DNA of 64,000 nucleotides, from the NCBI RefSeq assembly GCF_000016385.1, contig NC_009376.1:1860001-1924000 (forward strand). Direction: 5' to 3'. The stretch is from Pyrobaculum arsenaticum DSM 13514 (GTDB lineage Archaea; Thermoproteota; Thermoprotei; Thermoproteales; Thermoproteaceae). A model generated the notes under the pieces. The model worked only from the letters and a program-made list of their open reading frames with translations, ran no database searches and was not told the origin of the DNA. Position numbers and translations under genes: made by a program. Below are positions 15,828 to 23,719 of this stretch, in pieces; position 1 is the stretch's first letter; every line of letters begins with the position of its first letter.

Positions 15828-17027
15828 TTAACTAAGGCCCAGCTCCGCCCTCAGCTCCTCCAGCCTCTTCCTCGTCTCTTCTAGCACCCTCTTTATAAAC
15901 TCCACATACCGGGTGGCGTTTGGCTCCCGGTACCAGCGGGCTAGCCACTCTATCCTCTCTGGCCGCTGAAGCGCCATCTCGTTTATAAATTCCTCCCTCT
16001 TCCAGTGGACGTAGAGCCACGCCTCCTTGGGCACCTCGACGATGGCGTATGACTTATACGGCGGGACGTCTGTGAAAGATTCGGCGAAGCATCTGCCTAT
16101 GTAGCCATGAGGCTCCTCAGCGTATATGCTGGTGAAGTGGATCTTCAACAACATGTTGACGTGGAAGTAGGCCCTGGCCGTGTTTGTTCTGACGCCGTAC
16201 CAGGCAAGGGGCAGAAACGCCTCCACCACCTGCCCCTTGGCAAAAGTCCTGTTGTAAACGCTCGGGAGCACTATGGAATTGTCGCAGGGATCCACCTCGT
16301 ACCCCACGTACTTCTTGGTAAACCTCCTGAAATCCTCGTCGTCTAGGACGAGGATGTTCACGGCTGGGCCCTCGGCCGTCGTGGCGTTCTTCCTAGCGAC
16401 CAGCACGGCGTATTCAAGACGGCTGGCGAAGTACACGTCGCCCACCGGCAACTCCCCCCTCAGCCTTTCCACAAACGACATGAACTCCCCTGGCGTCACC
16501 GTGAAGGGGTTTCTCATAACAAACTCCACCACCCCGGCAGAGGAGTTGTAGTCCAGCCCCATGAACTCCCTCCGAGCCTCCTCATCCAACACGCCGAAAG
16601 TCCTAACCACCGTGTCGTTCCTCTTAGGCTTCTTGAAGTAGTCCATCTCCACCGCCCTATACGCCGCGTAGATCTTCTCAAAGCCGTAAACAGCAATTTC
16701 TAAGTTGACCAAAGTAGGCGGCCCCCACGCGCGGGCTCCACGCCTAGCCCCCTCAGAACCTCTTGCAGAGGCGTTCGGGGCCGCCCAGCCGTTTAGAGGC
16801 CCTCCGCCTTGTAGTCCTGCATCGGCAGAGGCGCCGTGGCTGTGCTCAGCCCGCAACGCCGCCTCGCCGCTGGGCGGGAGGGCGGCAGAGGGCTCCACAT
16901 ATGTGGGCGTCTTGGCCCCCTCCACAGCCACTGCCCCCGACGCCCCCCGGGGCTGGGCACCAGCCCAAATAGCCCCCGCCACCAAGACGGCGATGACCAC
17001 TGCCGTTAGGAAAAGCGCCCACCTCAT
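15828..17027 (-). CDS. Secreted or membrane-anchored protein of unknown function
   Basis: The protein (~399 residues) begins with a strong N-terminal hydrophobic helix (RWALFLTAVVIAVLVAGAIWAG), a signal peptide or anchor. A low-complexity Ala/Gly/Pro-rich linker follows (~25-105), then a folded domain ending in a charged helix (LEETRKRLEELRAELG). I do not recognise the domain. ATG 17027 is preferred to GTG 17033, as GTTATAAAATC lies ~25 nt upstream of it. The domain should face the cell exterior. Confidence 0.6.
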   Translation of the reverse strand: MRWALFLTAVVIAVLVAGAIWAGAQPRGASGAVAVEGAKTPTYVEPSAALPPSGEAALRAEHSHGASADAGLQGGGPLNGWAAPNASARGSEGARRGARAWGPPTLVNLEIAVYGFEKIYAAYRAVEMDYFKKPKRNDTVVRTFGVLDEEARREFMGLDYNSSAGVVEFVMRNPFTVTPGEFMSFVERLRGELPVGDVYFASRLEYAVLVARKNATTAEGPAVNILVLDDEDFRRFTKKYVGYEVDPCDNSIVLPSVYNRTFAKGQVVEAFLPLAWYGVRTNTARAYFHVNMLLKIHFTSIYAEEPHGYIGRCFAESFTDVPPYKSYAIVEVPKEAWLYVHWKREEFINEMALQRPERIEWLARWYREPNATRYVEFIKRVLEETRKRLEELRAELGLS

Positions 17028-17496
17028 GGCCACTCTAAGAATGCCTTGATTTTATAACTATACACGACATTCTCTGGACGGCAGTATCCGAGATACCTAT
17101 AATTGCCGTATACATCGTAGTTGGCCACAAACGGCCCAAAGAAGCCGCTACGGAACACTGCGAGTAGTCTTGGGCTAAACACAGAAAACTCGACGCTCGG
17201 TATTTTTTGCGTTCGACTAAATGTAAAATTAGATTTGCCTCTTATCGTAATAGTTACGCATTTTCCCCACCGTCGCCGCCTATTTGTTCCCATGCGCCGG
17301 AAGATGGCCGCCAGGTAGGGCATAGAGGCAAGCCCCTAGCGGCGAGCCCGAGGCAGAGGCAAGGCGTCACACCGCCGCTTGCGGCCTCGTCGAGAGACCA
17401 GGTGAGGCGCTTACGCGAAGAGCCCCCGTCCCGGCGGAACATAGGTGGGATTGGCCCGGGAGGCGGTAGGTAAGGCGATGGGACGTGGCTTAAAGG
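17028..17496. other. Intergenic region without a convincing gene
   Basis: About 470 bp lie between the start of the secreted-protein gene and tRNA-Leu. The first ~40 bp hold that gene's promoter. A 99-codon minus-strand frame (17024-17323) covers part of it, but its end runs through the promoter, its start region is arginine-rich without a promoter, and I recognise no domain. The stretch 17320-17480 is GC-rich with no clear coding or RNA structure. Confidence 0.4.
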
Positions 17497-17584
17497 TGGT
17501 GCGGGGGGTGGGATTTGAACCCACGCAGGCCTACGCCACAGGGACCTGAACCCTGCCCCTTTGACCTGGCTCGGGCACCCCCGC
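17497..17584 (-). tRNA. tRNA-Leu(CAG)
   Basis: Read on the minus strand, acceptor strands GCGGGGG and CCCCCGC pair, and the D-arm is intact. The anticodon arm CAGGG-TTCAGGT-CCCTG gives anticodon CAG. A long variable arm, as expected for a class II leucine tRNA, precedes the T-arm GTGGG-TTCAAAT-CCCAC. The CCA end is encoded at 17497-17499. No intron is needed. An AGCTTAAATT box ~25 nt upstream on the minus strand serves as promoter. Confidence 0.93.
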
Positions 17585-17615
17585 CTGTTTCATATAATCT
17601 GGAAGGAATTTAAGC

Positions 17616-17777
17616 TTAACTACTTGACCCCCCGCGGTTTTTGACGTTACCATCTCCGCACCTAACAGCCACGTACATAGTGTACATCTGCCTAAGCATG
17701 CGCCGTGCCACGCTTGTCATTGTAACGTCTTTTTCCGCCGGATCGCCGAGTGTCTGCCTTAGCGTTTTCACATTCAT
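17616..17777 (-). CDS. Possible 53-residue small protein
   Basis: A minus-strand frame from ATG 17777 to TAA 17616 encodes 53 residues with a plausible amphipathic helix (VARRMLRQMYTMYVAV) and a basic, glycine/serine-rich tail. A weak GTTAATGA box lies ~23 nt upstream. Its stop codon falls inside the tRNA-Leu promoter. I do not recognise it and there is no homologue in the window, so the evidence is only length, composition and a possible promoter. Confidence 0.3.
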   Translation of the reverse strand: MNVKTLRQTLGDPAEKDVTMTSVARRMLRQMYTMYVAVRCGDGNVKNRGGSSS

Positions 17778-17893
17778 GTGCACCTTCTATCGGACGTCTT
17801 TTTCTCATTAACACCTTTTTGTTGGATAGGTGGATGTTGCCGCGGGGGCTCGGGGAGACGAAACTTTTTAAGCAAAGTTTTAGAAGGATTACA

Positions 17894-17987
17894 GCCGCCG
17901 TAGCTCAGCCTGGAAGAGCGCTCTGGGGCGAAGCCCCGCGTACGGCTCATAACCGGGTTGCCCCGGGTTCAAATCCCGGCGGCGGCA
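17894..17987 (+). tRNA. tRNA with CAT anticodon (elongator Met or Ile2), 20-nt intron in the anticodon stem
   Basis: Acceptor strands GCCGCCG and CGGCGGC, D-stem GCTC/GAGC and T-arm CCGGG-TTCAAAT-CCCGG are all complete. The anticodon loop CTCATAA gives CAT, and its 3' stem is CCGGG. The matching 5' stem CTCGG is split after CTC by 20 nt (17924-17943) that fold into a GGGGC-GAA-GCCCC-like hairpin. This is a non-canonical intron between positions 29 and 30. The G1-C72 pair and the stem argue against initiator tRNA. No CCA is encoded. An ACTTTTTAAGC box lies ~23 nt upstream. Confidence 0.88.
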
Positions 17988-18090
17988 TCTTTACTGCACC
18001 AAGGCCGCAGCTTTTGCTTAGGATGTGCGTCGCAGTGGGGTTTCTCACCGAGACTTGCTACTTTAACATATAAGATGTGGTTTTTTCGTG

Positions 18091-18150
18091 TGTGGTGATG
18101 AGGGCGTTGGGACACCGTGATTTGTGAAGAGCACCTGGAGGGCTGATTAG
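18091..18150 (+). ncRNA. Candidate C/D-box sRNA with its own promoter
   Basis: The layout is C box GTGATGA (18095-18101), 15 nt, D'-like GTGA (18117-18120), TTT, C'-like GTGAAGA (18124-18130), 12 nt, D box CTGA (18143-18146). C and D are consensus; D' and C' each deviate by one base. A TTTAACATATAAG element at 18062-18074 lies ~25 nt before the C box, so it should be transcribed independently. I could not assign the guide targets by eye. Confidence 0.6.
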
Positions 18151-18596
18151 GCTATTCTCAATACGCCGTAGAGGAGGCCGGCCGTGTAGAAGAGTGGGGT
18201 TGTTGCGGCTAGTGGTATTCCCCTTGGTGTTATTGTTTTGCCTTTGCGTTTTCTTATGGCCATAAGTGCGGTGAGTATTCCGCTGAACAGCGAGGCGCCT
18301 AGGTCGCCGGCTGTGCTTAGGATTTCTTCAAAGGCGGCTATTTGGCCCAAGGCGATTATCAGCGGGGGGAGTGCTGTGAGTGCCCAGAAATTTGCTATTT
18401 TGCCTAGTTTCCAGCCGCCGAGTTCCTCGTTTATTCTGCCTAGCGTAAACGCGCCGGCTATGTAGGAGGTTATGGTTGTGAGGAAGCCGAAGACTAGGCT
18501 CCGATTACAAAACCCGTGACTATAACAAAGACATGCCTTACTTTCCACGACATCTTCTAGACGTGTCGCGGAGGAATCATATATTACATCTTGCAT
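18147..18596 (-). pseudogene. C-terminal fragment of an amino-acid permease-like transporter
   Basis: The frame encodes 149 residues. From about residue 33 onward it looks like the end of a polytopic permease: GFLTTITSYIAGAFTLGR, then membrane segments through PPLIIALGQ, GASLFSGILTAL and FYTAGLLYGVL. This resembles the last helices of aromatic-amino-acid permeases. The first ~32 residues are polar and Cys-containing and do not fit the family, and no N-terminal half exists upstream, where another gene begins. I read it as a truncated remnant. The family call is tentative. Confidence 0.5.
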
Positions 18597-19161
18597 CTAG
18601 CAGAGGCGCTACTGGCGCCTCTGCTATTCCCTCGTCAATAGACCAAACTGCGGTGTGTAATACAGCCCGAGATGCCGGGCCCAGGGGGATGGGAGCCTCC
18701 AACGGCTGGGGGTTGTGGACGTAGTCGGCTTCGGGACACTCGCCTCCGTACTCCGACGCTATCAGAGTTAGGTCTGGGGCGTATTCCCTCGCTCTTTTTA
18801 CAAGAGCTTTTGCAAGCGGTCGGTCGATGCACGGAATTATCAGCGAGTCGGCCGTGGTTGTGATGGCGATGATCCTGTCGGCGAGGTGGTTGTAGTAGGC
18901 CTCTTCGAGAAGAGATTCGATCTCTTCTCCATCTTGGGACCAGCGGCAAGCTCCTCCGCAGGCAATTTCGATTACCCTGGCGGCATGTGCGTCGGGGTGG
19001 CGGAAGGCGGAGATCCCCAGCTCTGTCAGCCGCTTGGCTACATACAAGGCGACGTGCTGTATGTAGTGTAGTGTGGGGGTTGTGTAGAGCGCCACTGTTG
19101 GGATTCTGCGGCCATTGTAATACACGGCGAGACTGTCTTGGTATAGGTGGAATGTCAACAT
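18577..19161 (-). CDS. Hypothetical protein
   Basis: I do not recognise this 194-residue protein. It has alternating strand/helix segments, such as RVIEIACGGACRW and RIIAITTTADSLIIPC, that suggest an alpha/beta fold. Some segments resemble phosphosugar-binding or glycerate-type domains only vaguely. The last residues overlap the start of the transporter remnant by 20 bp. It is divergent from the acyl-CoA dehydrogenase with overlapping promoter regions. The start at ATG 19161 is not strongly supported by a promoter. Confidence 0.5.
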   Translation of the reverse strand: MLTFHLYQDSLAVYYNGRRIPTVALYTTPTLHYIQHVALYVAKRLTELGISAFRHPDAHAARVIEIACGGACRWSQDGEEIESLLEEAYYNHLADRIIAITTTADSLIIPCIDRPLAKALVKRAREYAPDLTLIASEYGGECPEADYVHNPQPLEAPIPLGPASRAVLHTAVWSIDEGIAEAPVAPLLDARCNI

Positions 19162-19188
19162 TTATGTATTGTTGTTTTCGTAGAATTT

Positions 19189-20406
19189 ATGGACTTCGGG
19201 CTTTCTAGAGAGGACAAACTTTTCCTAGACTCTGTAAGGTCTTTTGCCGAGAGGGTTATCGCCCCTCGTTGGGTTGAAATTGACGAGAGGAAGTGGCCTA
19301 TTGAGGAGGTCGCCGCCAGGCTCGGGGAGGCTGGCCTCTTGGGGATTCCGCTGAGTTCTAAGTACGGGGGGCAAGACGGGACGTTTCTGCAAGCGGCTCT
19401 GGCGGCGGAGGAGCTTGCCTACGCCGACCCGTCTCTCGCGACGCCGGTCTACATGTTATTGGAGACGGCGTGGCCCTACGTGGTTCAGCTCTACGGCCGG
19501 GAGGAGGCCAAGAGCGAGGTTCTTCCCGAAATGACGAAGGGTAGGGCGTTTATTGGGATAGCCTCTACCGAGCCCCAGGGCGGAAGCGACGTGGCGTCTT
19601 TCCAGACTAAGGCGGTGAAGGAGGGCGACGTGTGGAGGCTCTACGGCGAGAAGAACATGGTGACTGGCGTTACTACAATACTCAATCTGCCTTACGGAGG
19701 CGGCGTCGTGGCGATTACGAGAACTGGGAGGCTGGAGGACAAGCACAGGGGGATAACAGTCTTCCTCGCCCTGCTGAAGAGGAGGGGGAGGGTGACGCCT
19801 GGGTTTTCCCACAGGGATTGGGACGAAATTGGCCGCCACGGCCTGCCCACGGGTTATTTAATGCTGGAGGGGCTCCCGGTGGAGGACGCCTTTATGCTTG
19901 GGGAGGTCAACGGCGGTTTCAAGATCGCGATGGAGGGCTTCAACCTTGCCAGGACTATAATAGGCGCGGCATCAATCGGCGCGGCGCGTTGGCTTCTCGA
20001 CAAGGCACTTGAGTGGATAAGGCAGAGGGTGGTTTTCGGGAGGCCTATTGCGTCTTACCAGGGTGTGTCGTTTAAATTCGCCGAGCTTTACGCCAGGCTC
20101 GAGTCTGCGAGGCTAGCCGTGTACAAGGCTGCGTGGGTCGCCGATAGGCACTATGGCGGCGACGCGGCGTTTACTCTTCAAGACGTGGCGACGGCTGGCG
20201 CAGTCGCTAAATACCTCGCCGTTAGCCTTGCGGTGGAGACGGCGCTTGAGGTTATGAAGTGGTTCGGCGGCGCGTCGTACTACAAGGAGACAAATGTCGC
20301 CAGATCGCTGTTGGGGATTTTATCGTACTACGTGGGCGCCGAGGGTGCTGAGAACATATTGAAGCTGATAATAGCTAGGAACATAATTGGGAGGGAGTTT
20401 ATTTAA
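19189..20406 (+). CDS. Acyl-CoA dehydrogenase
   Basis: This ~405-residue flavoprotein has the three-part ACAD fold. It shows the N-terminal helices, the FAD/substrate segment (ASTEPQGGSDVAS and the beta domain), then the C-terminal helical bundle with RVVFGRPIASYQGVSFKFAEL and MKWFGGASYYKE. It introduces a trans double bond into acyl-CoAs. ATG 19189 (MDFGLSRED) is preferred, as it matches the usual family start and a CATTTATGTA box lies ~25 nt upstream. There is no adjacent electron-transfer flavoprotein gene. Confidence 0.88.
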   Translation: MDFGLSREDKLFLDSVRSFAERVIAPRWVEIDERKWPIEEVAARLGEAGLLGIPLSSKYGGQDGTFLQAALAAEELAYADPSLATPVYMLLETAWPYVVQLYGREEAKSEVLPEMTKGRAFIGIASTEPQGGSDVASFQTKAVKEGDVWRLYGEKNMVTGVTTILNLPYGGGVVAITRTGRLEDKHRGITVFLALLKRRGRVTPGFSHRDWDEIGRHGLPTGYLMLEGLPVEDAFMLGEVNGGFKIAMEGFNLARTIIGAASIGAARWLLDKALEWIRQRVVFGRPIASYQGVSFKFAELYARLESARLAVYKAAWVADRHYGGDAAFTLQDVATAGAVAKYLAVSLAVETALEVMKWFGGASYYKETNVARSLLGILSYYVGAEGAENILKLIIARNIIGREFI

Positions 20407-20423
20407 TTGCGTAGATTTTATAC

Positions 20424-21116
20424 GTGAGGCGAGTTGAGGGTATAAGACTACAACTGGATGCAGTCAATTACTTGAAGTCTGTTAAGACACTCCTGGGGAT
20501 TACGTATAGGGAGCTCTCGTCTATACTAGACATACCGGAGAGTGTGTTGTCGCGCTACGCCACCGGGGATATGTTGCCCTCTGTGGAGACGGCTGAGGAG
20601 ATGTTGAAAAAGTTGGAGGAGAGGTACCCCATTTCCGAGGTTGTGAAGTCTCGGCTTAGGATGTACGACACGTACGTGGACATGTCTTTTGTGAACCTGC
20701 CCCAGTTCTGGCGCCTGTACGAGGTGTATCTCGGCCGTCGTTTCCCCGGCCTAAGGGTAGACGTGGTGCTCACGGCGGCGGCTGACGGCATACCTCTGGC
20801 AGTTGCGGCGGCCTCGAGGTTCGAGGCCACACTTGTCGTGGCGAAGCAGTACAGAGAGCCGGGTGTCGACAACTATGAGTATACCTATCTGAGAGAGGGC
20901 CGCCCCGTGACGCTCTACGTACCGGCAGGGCATATAAAACGCGGCTACTCTGTGTTTATCGTAGACGACATTGCACGGACGGGAAAAACTCTGAGGGCGC
21001 TGGTTGGGCTGGCCTCTAAAGCCGGCGCTGAGATCGCCGGCGCCTCGATTCTGGTAGCCAAGAGAGAGGTGAGGATAGACGCCGAGTTTCCTGTAGATGT
21101 GCTTTACACGTATTAA
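20424..21116 (+). CDS. HTH-phosphoribosyltransferase regulator (GfcR/PyrE-like)
   Basis: This 230-residue protein joins an N-terminal helix-turn-helix (TYRELSSILDIPESVLSRYA near residues 33-52) to a type I phosphoribosyltransferase domain. The PRPP-binding loop is VFIVDDIARTGKTL near residue 175. Archaeal proteins of this build are transcription factors that may sense PRPP or nucleotides. The GTG start follows the acyl-CoA dehydrogenase stop by 17 bp, so they may be co-transcribed. Confidence 0.75.
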   Translation: MRRVEGIRLQLDAVNYLKSVKTLLGITYRELSSILDIPESVLSRYATGDMLPSVETAEEMLKKLEERYPISEVVKSRLRMYDTYVDMSFVNLPQFWRLYEVYLGRRFPGLRVDVVLTAAADGIPLAVAAASRFEATLVVAKQYREPGVDNYEYTYLREGRPVTLYVPAGHIKRGYSVFIVDDIARTGKTLRALVGLASKAGAEIAGASILVAKREVRIDAEFPVDVLYTY

Positions 21117-21146
21117 AGTATATATAAGAGCGCGAAAACGTTTTAC

Positions 21147-21563
21147 ATGATAAGAGTTTCTGACCTTCTCAGAAGACCGCTTGTCTCTCTTCCGGAGACG
21201 GCGACAATACGAGAGGTGGCGACGGAACTTGCTAAAAACCGCGTTGGGCTCGCAGTACTTACAGCCAGGAATAACCCAAAAAAGCCTGTGGCCGTTGTTT
21301 CTGAAAGGGACATACTAAAGGCTGTGGCGCAGAGGCTGGATCTCGACGGCCCGGCAACGTCTATCGCCAACTCCCCTATCACAGTTATGGACACAGACCC
21401 GGTGCGTGTGGCGGCCGAGAAGATGAGACAACACAATATAAGGCACGTGGTGGTGGTGAATAAGAACGGCGAGCTCGTAGGCGTGCTTTCAATAAGGGAT
21501 ATATGTTTTGAAAGGGCAATATTGATGGAGCTCGCCTCCACTGAGGTGCCGGCTACCCCATGA
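21147..21563 (+). CDS. CBS-domain pair protein
   Basis: This 138-residue protein is two tandem CBS motifs, near residues 8-60 and 75-130, each with the typical VVSERDIL or VLSIRDIC end. Such Bateman modules bind adenosine nucleotides. A GTATATATAAG box ~25 nt upstream supports ATG 21147. The stop overlaps the queC start as ATGA, so it is co-translated with queC. What it regulates is unknown. Confidence 0.8.
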   Translation: MIRVSDLLRRPLVSLPETATIREVATELAKNRVGLAVLTARNNPKKPVAVVSERDILKAVAQRLDLDGPATSIANSPITVMDTDPVRVAAEKMRQHNIRHVVVVNKNGELVGVLSIRDICFERAILMELASTEVPATP

Positions 21564-22360
21564 GCCGTTGCAGAGCTGTCGCCGTAGTTTCGGGAGGTCC
21601 TGACAGCACCTGCTACACCACGCTGTGGCTTAAGAGGGGGTGCGACGTCCACGCCATATCTTTTCTATATGGTCAGAAAGCCTCCATTGAGGTGGAGAGG
21701 GCCCAAGCCCTCCTGAGGAAAATTGACCAAATTGCAGCTGAGAAGGGCTGGGGCCGCATCGTGGAGCACAAAGTCATAAACTTGTCGCAGCTCGCAGAGC
21801 TGTGGCGGGGTACCCAGCTCACAGACGCCGCGGTGGCGGTGGAGGAGAGCTACACCCCGACGGTGGTGGTGCCGATTAGAAACGTGGTGATGGCCGCAAT
21901 TGCCACTGCCTACGCCTACACTATCAGAAGCGCGGCGGGGACGAAGGTATATGTAATCCTCGGCTCCCACTACGACGACATAAGACCCCGGGACGACACC
22001 TGGGAGCCCCGATACCCAGACTGCTCTCCCGAGTGCTTCGAGGCTCTCCAGGCGGCGTTTAGGATATGCCACTTCCGCGCCGAACGCGACGTGGAGATCT
22101 GGACCCCCTCCCGGGAGGGCCTTAGGAAGTCTCAGCTTTTGAGGGAGTGTTACCGCGAAGTCGGCGACTTGGTATACGAGACGTGGTCATGCTACAAATC
22201 CGGCGAGGCTCACTGCGGCGCCTGCGAAAGTTGCGCGAACCGCCATGCGGCGTTTCTGGAAGCCGGCCTCCCAGACTGCACAGCGTATTTGTCTCCGCCT
22301 GGAAGCGGATTTGAGAAGAGGGGCAACCTTTATTTCCACATAAGCTGTCTAAAGAGGTGA
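21560..22360 (+). CDS. queC: 7-cyano-7-deazaguanine synthase
   Basis: This 266-residue N-type ATP pyrophosphatase converts carboxy-deazaguanine to preQ0, the precursor of archaeosine in tRNA. The PP-loop SGGPDS is at residues 11-16, and the C-terminal zinc cysteines appear as [16 protein letters not shown]. It lacks the extra amidotransferase domain of GAT-QueC, so the final conversion to archaeosine must be done by another protein, for example a QueF-like enzyme. folE at 37.8 kb could supply an early step. The stop codon lies inside the C box of a C/D sRNA candidate. Confidence 0.88.
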   Translation: MSRCRAVAVVSGGPDSTCYTTLWLKRGCDVHAISFLYGQKASIEVERAQALLRKIDQIAAEKGWGRIVEHKVINLSQLAELWRGTQLTDAAVAVEESYTPTVVVPIRNVVMAAIATAYAYTIRSAAGTKVYVILGSHYDDIRPRDDTWEPRYPDCSPECFEALQAAFRICHFRAERDVEIWTPSREGLRKSQLLRECYREVGDLVYETWSCYKSGEAHCGACESCANRHAAFLEAGLPDCTAYLSPPGSGFEKRGNLYFHISCLKR

Positions 22361-22409
22361 TGATCTCTTCGCTGCGAGGATAGATGACCATTCCGGCGGA
22401 GCTGATCAG
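22354..22409 (+). ncRNA. Candidate C/D-box sRNA overlapping the queC stop
   Basis: A consensus C box GTGATGA (22357-22363) contains the queC TGA stop. About 11 nt later comes a degenerate D' (CGAG, 22375-22378), then a C'-like TAGATGA (22381-22387), 14 nt, and a D box CTGA (22402-22405). The total size and spacing fit archaeal C/D guides, some of which are known to overlap 3' gene ends. D' and C' are weak. It is probably cut from the queC transcript. Confidence 0.45.
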
Positions 22410-22708
22410 CTAAACAAGCCATCTTCACAAGTCTGCTGTTCCCATGTCATCGACGCATAAGAACGTAGAAAAATATATTGCAATGTAGACTCGTCGGGGG
22501 TTATCGCTCGCCGGGTTGTACAACGGGGACTGCAGCGGCTTGTTCCTCTTCGCTGTGGTGAAGTACTGCAACATCTAACTCGGCGCCGCTACGTTTACCC
22601 CGTGTCTAAACTCCTGACTCCATTGCCTTCAAAAACAGCCGCTTTTCCTCAGCAGAGGGGTATATACCAAATGTTGCGGTTGTGAATATAGCCGAAGGCG
22701 TGTGGCGG
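22410..22708. other. Intergenic region with a possible structured RNA
   Basis: About 300 bp lie between queC and the convergent DAHP synthase gene. A TATA-like AAAAATATATTG (22470-22481) is followed by a stretch that can fold: TGCAG/CTGCA enclosing a CTTC/GAAG hairpin, with ACA just after the stem. That is faintly like an H/ACA element, but the pocket spacing does not fit well. I see no coding frame. Confidence 0.3.
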
Positions 22709-23695
22709 CTAGTCTTTTCCCAGAGCTTTGGCCAGCGCCTTCGCCTTGGCTACGAGTTCTTCGAACTGTTGGAAGGTGAGTTGTTGCTTTGCATCGCTCC
22801 ACGCCTTGTCTGGGTCTGGGTGTACCTCGACGATGAGGCCATCGGCGCCGGCGGCGAGTATAGCCAGGGCGAGGGGTATGACGTATCTGCGGTCCCCGGC
22901 TGGGTGGCTTGGGTCGCCGATTACGGGGAGGTGGGTGTGTTGCTTGGCAAATGCAATGGCCCCGACGTCGAGGGTGAACCTCAGCGTCTTGTCATAAGTC
23001 CTTATCCCGCGCTCCACCAGCACAATGTTGCCGTTGCCGTGCAAGGCCACGTACTCAGCGGCCAGTAACCACTCGTCTATTGTGTTGCCGAAGCCGCGCT
23101 TCAACAAGATGGGCTTCTCCGCTCGGCCGAGCTTCTTCAAGAGGGTGAAGTTCTGCATGTTCCTGGCGCCGACCTGTATCGCATCGGCGTACTTAGTTAC
23201 GAGGGGCAGGTCCTCGGGGTCCATAAGCTCTGTGGTTATGGGCAGTCCCGTGGCTTCGCGGGCCTTGGCGAGGAGGATCAGCCCTCTCTCGCCGAGTCCC
23301 TGGAAGGCGTAGGGGCTCGTCCTAGGCTTAAAAGCCCCGCCGCGGAGAGCGTCGGCGCCGGCCTCCTTGACAGCACGCGCTGTGGTCAATATCTGCTCCT
23401 CGGTTTCTACCGAACAGGGGCCGGCGATTATGAATATCTTGCCCTCTCTTATCTCCCTATCTCCTATGACAACTGGGGTGGGGTCGCGCTTCCACTGCCG
23501 CGACACTAGCTGGTAGTCGGTTTTGAGCTCCACCACGGCCTTAACTGGGGTTCTCAGTCCGTCTATTTTTGTGCCAGGCGGCGTCGCCACTATATAGTTC
23601 CCCCAGAGCTCTACATACCACGCCGGGATTCCTCTCGACTCTATTTCCTCTTTCAAGGCTTTTCCTGACTGATACGACTCCACTATGTAGAGCAT
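22709..23695 (-). CDS. aroF: 3-deoxy-7-phosphoheptulonate (DAHP) synthase
   Basis: This 328-residue type I-beta DAHP synthase condenses PEP and erythrose 4-phosphate as the first shikimate step. An N-terminal ferredoxin-like/ACT-type domain (~1-65) precedes the KDO8P/DAHP barrel with IIAGPCSVE, GGAFKPRTSPYAFQG, QVGARNMQNF, LLKRG and GDPSHPAGDR. A TAATATAAAAC box ~25 nt upstream supports ATG 23695. It converges on queC and precedes tyrS on the same strand's 5' side with 24 bp between. Confidence 0.93.
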   Translation of the reverse strand: MLYIVESYQSGKALKEEIESRGIPAWYVELWGNYIVATPPGTKIDGLRTPVKAVVELKTDYQLVSRQWKRDPTPVVIGDREIREGKIFIIAGPCSVETEEQILTTARAVKEAGADALRGGAFKPRTSPYAFQGLGERGLILLAKAREATGLPITTELMDPEDLPLVTKYADAIQVGARNMQNFTLLKKLGRAEKPILLKRGFGNTIDEWLLAAEYVALHGNGNIVLVERGIRTYDKTLRFTLDVGAIAFAKQHTHLPVIGDPSHPAGDRRYVIPLALAILAAGADGLIVEVHPDPDKAWSDAKQQLTFQQFEELVAKAKALAKALGKD

Positions 23696-23719
23696 AGATT
23701 CGAAGACGTCTGTTTTATA

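Noticed and set aside
17024..17323. 99-codon minus-strand frame upstream of the secreted-protein gene
   Set aside because: Its end coincides with that gene's promoter, the start is Arg-rich without a promoter, and no domain is recognisable.
17894..17987. Initiator tRNA-Met
   Set aside because: The acceptor starts with G1-C72 and the anticodon stem lacks the three G-C pairs typical of archaeal initiator tRNA.
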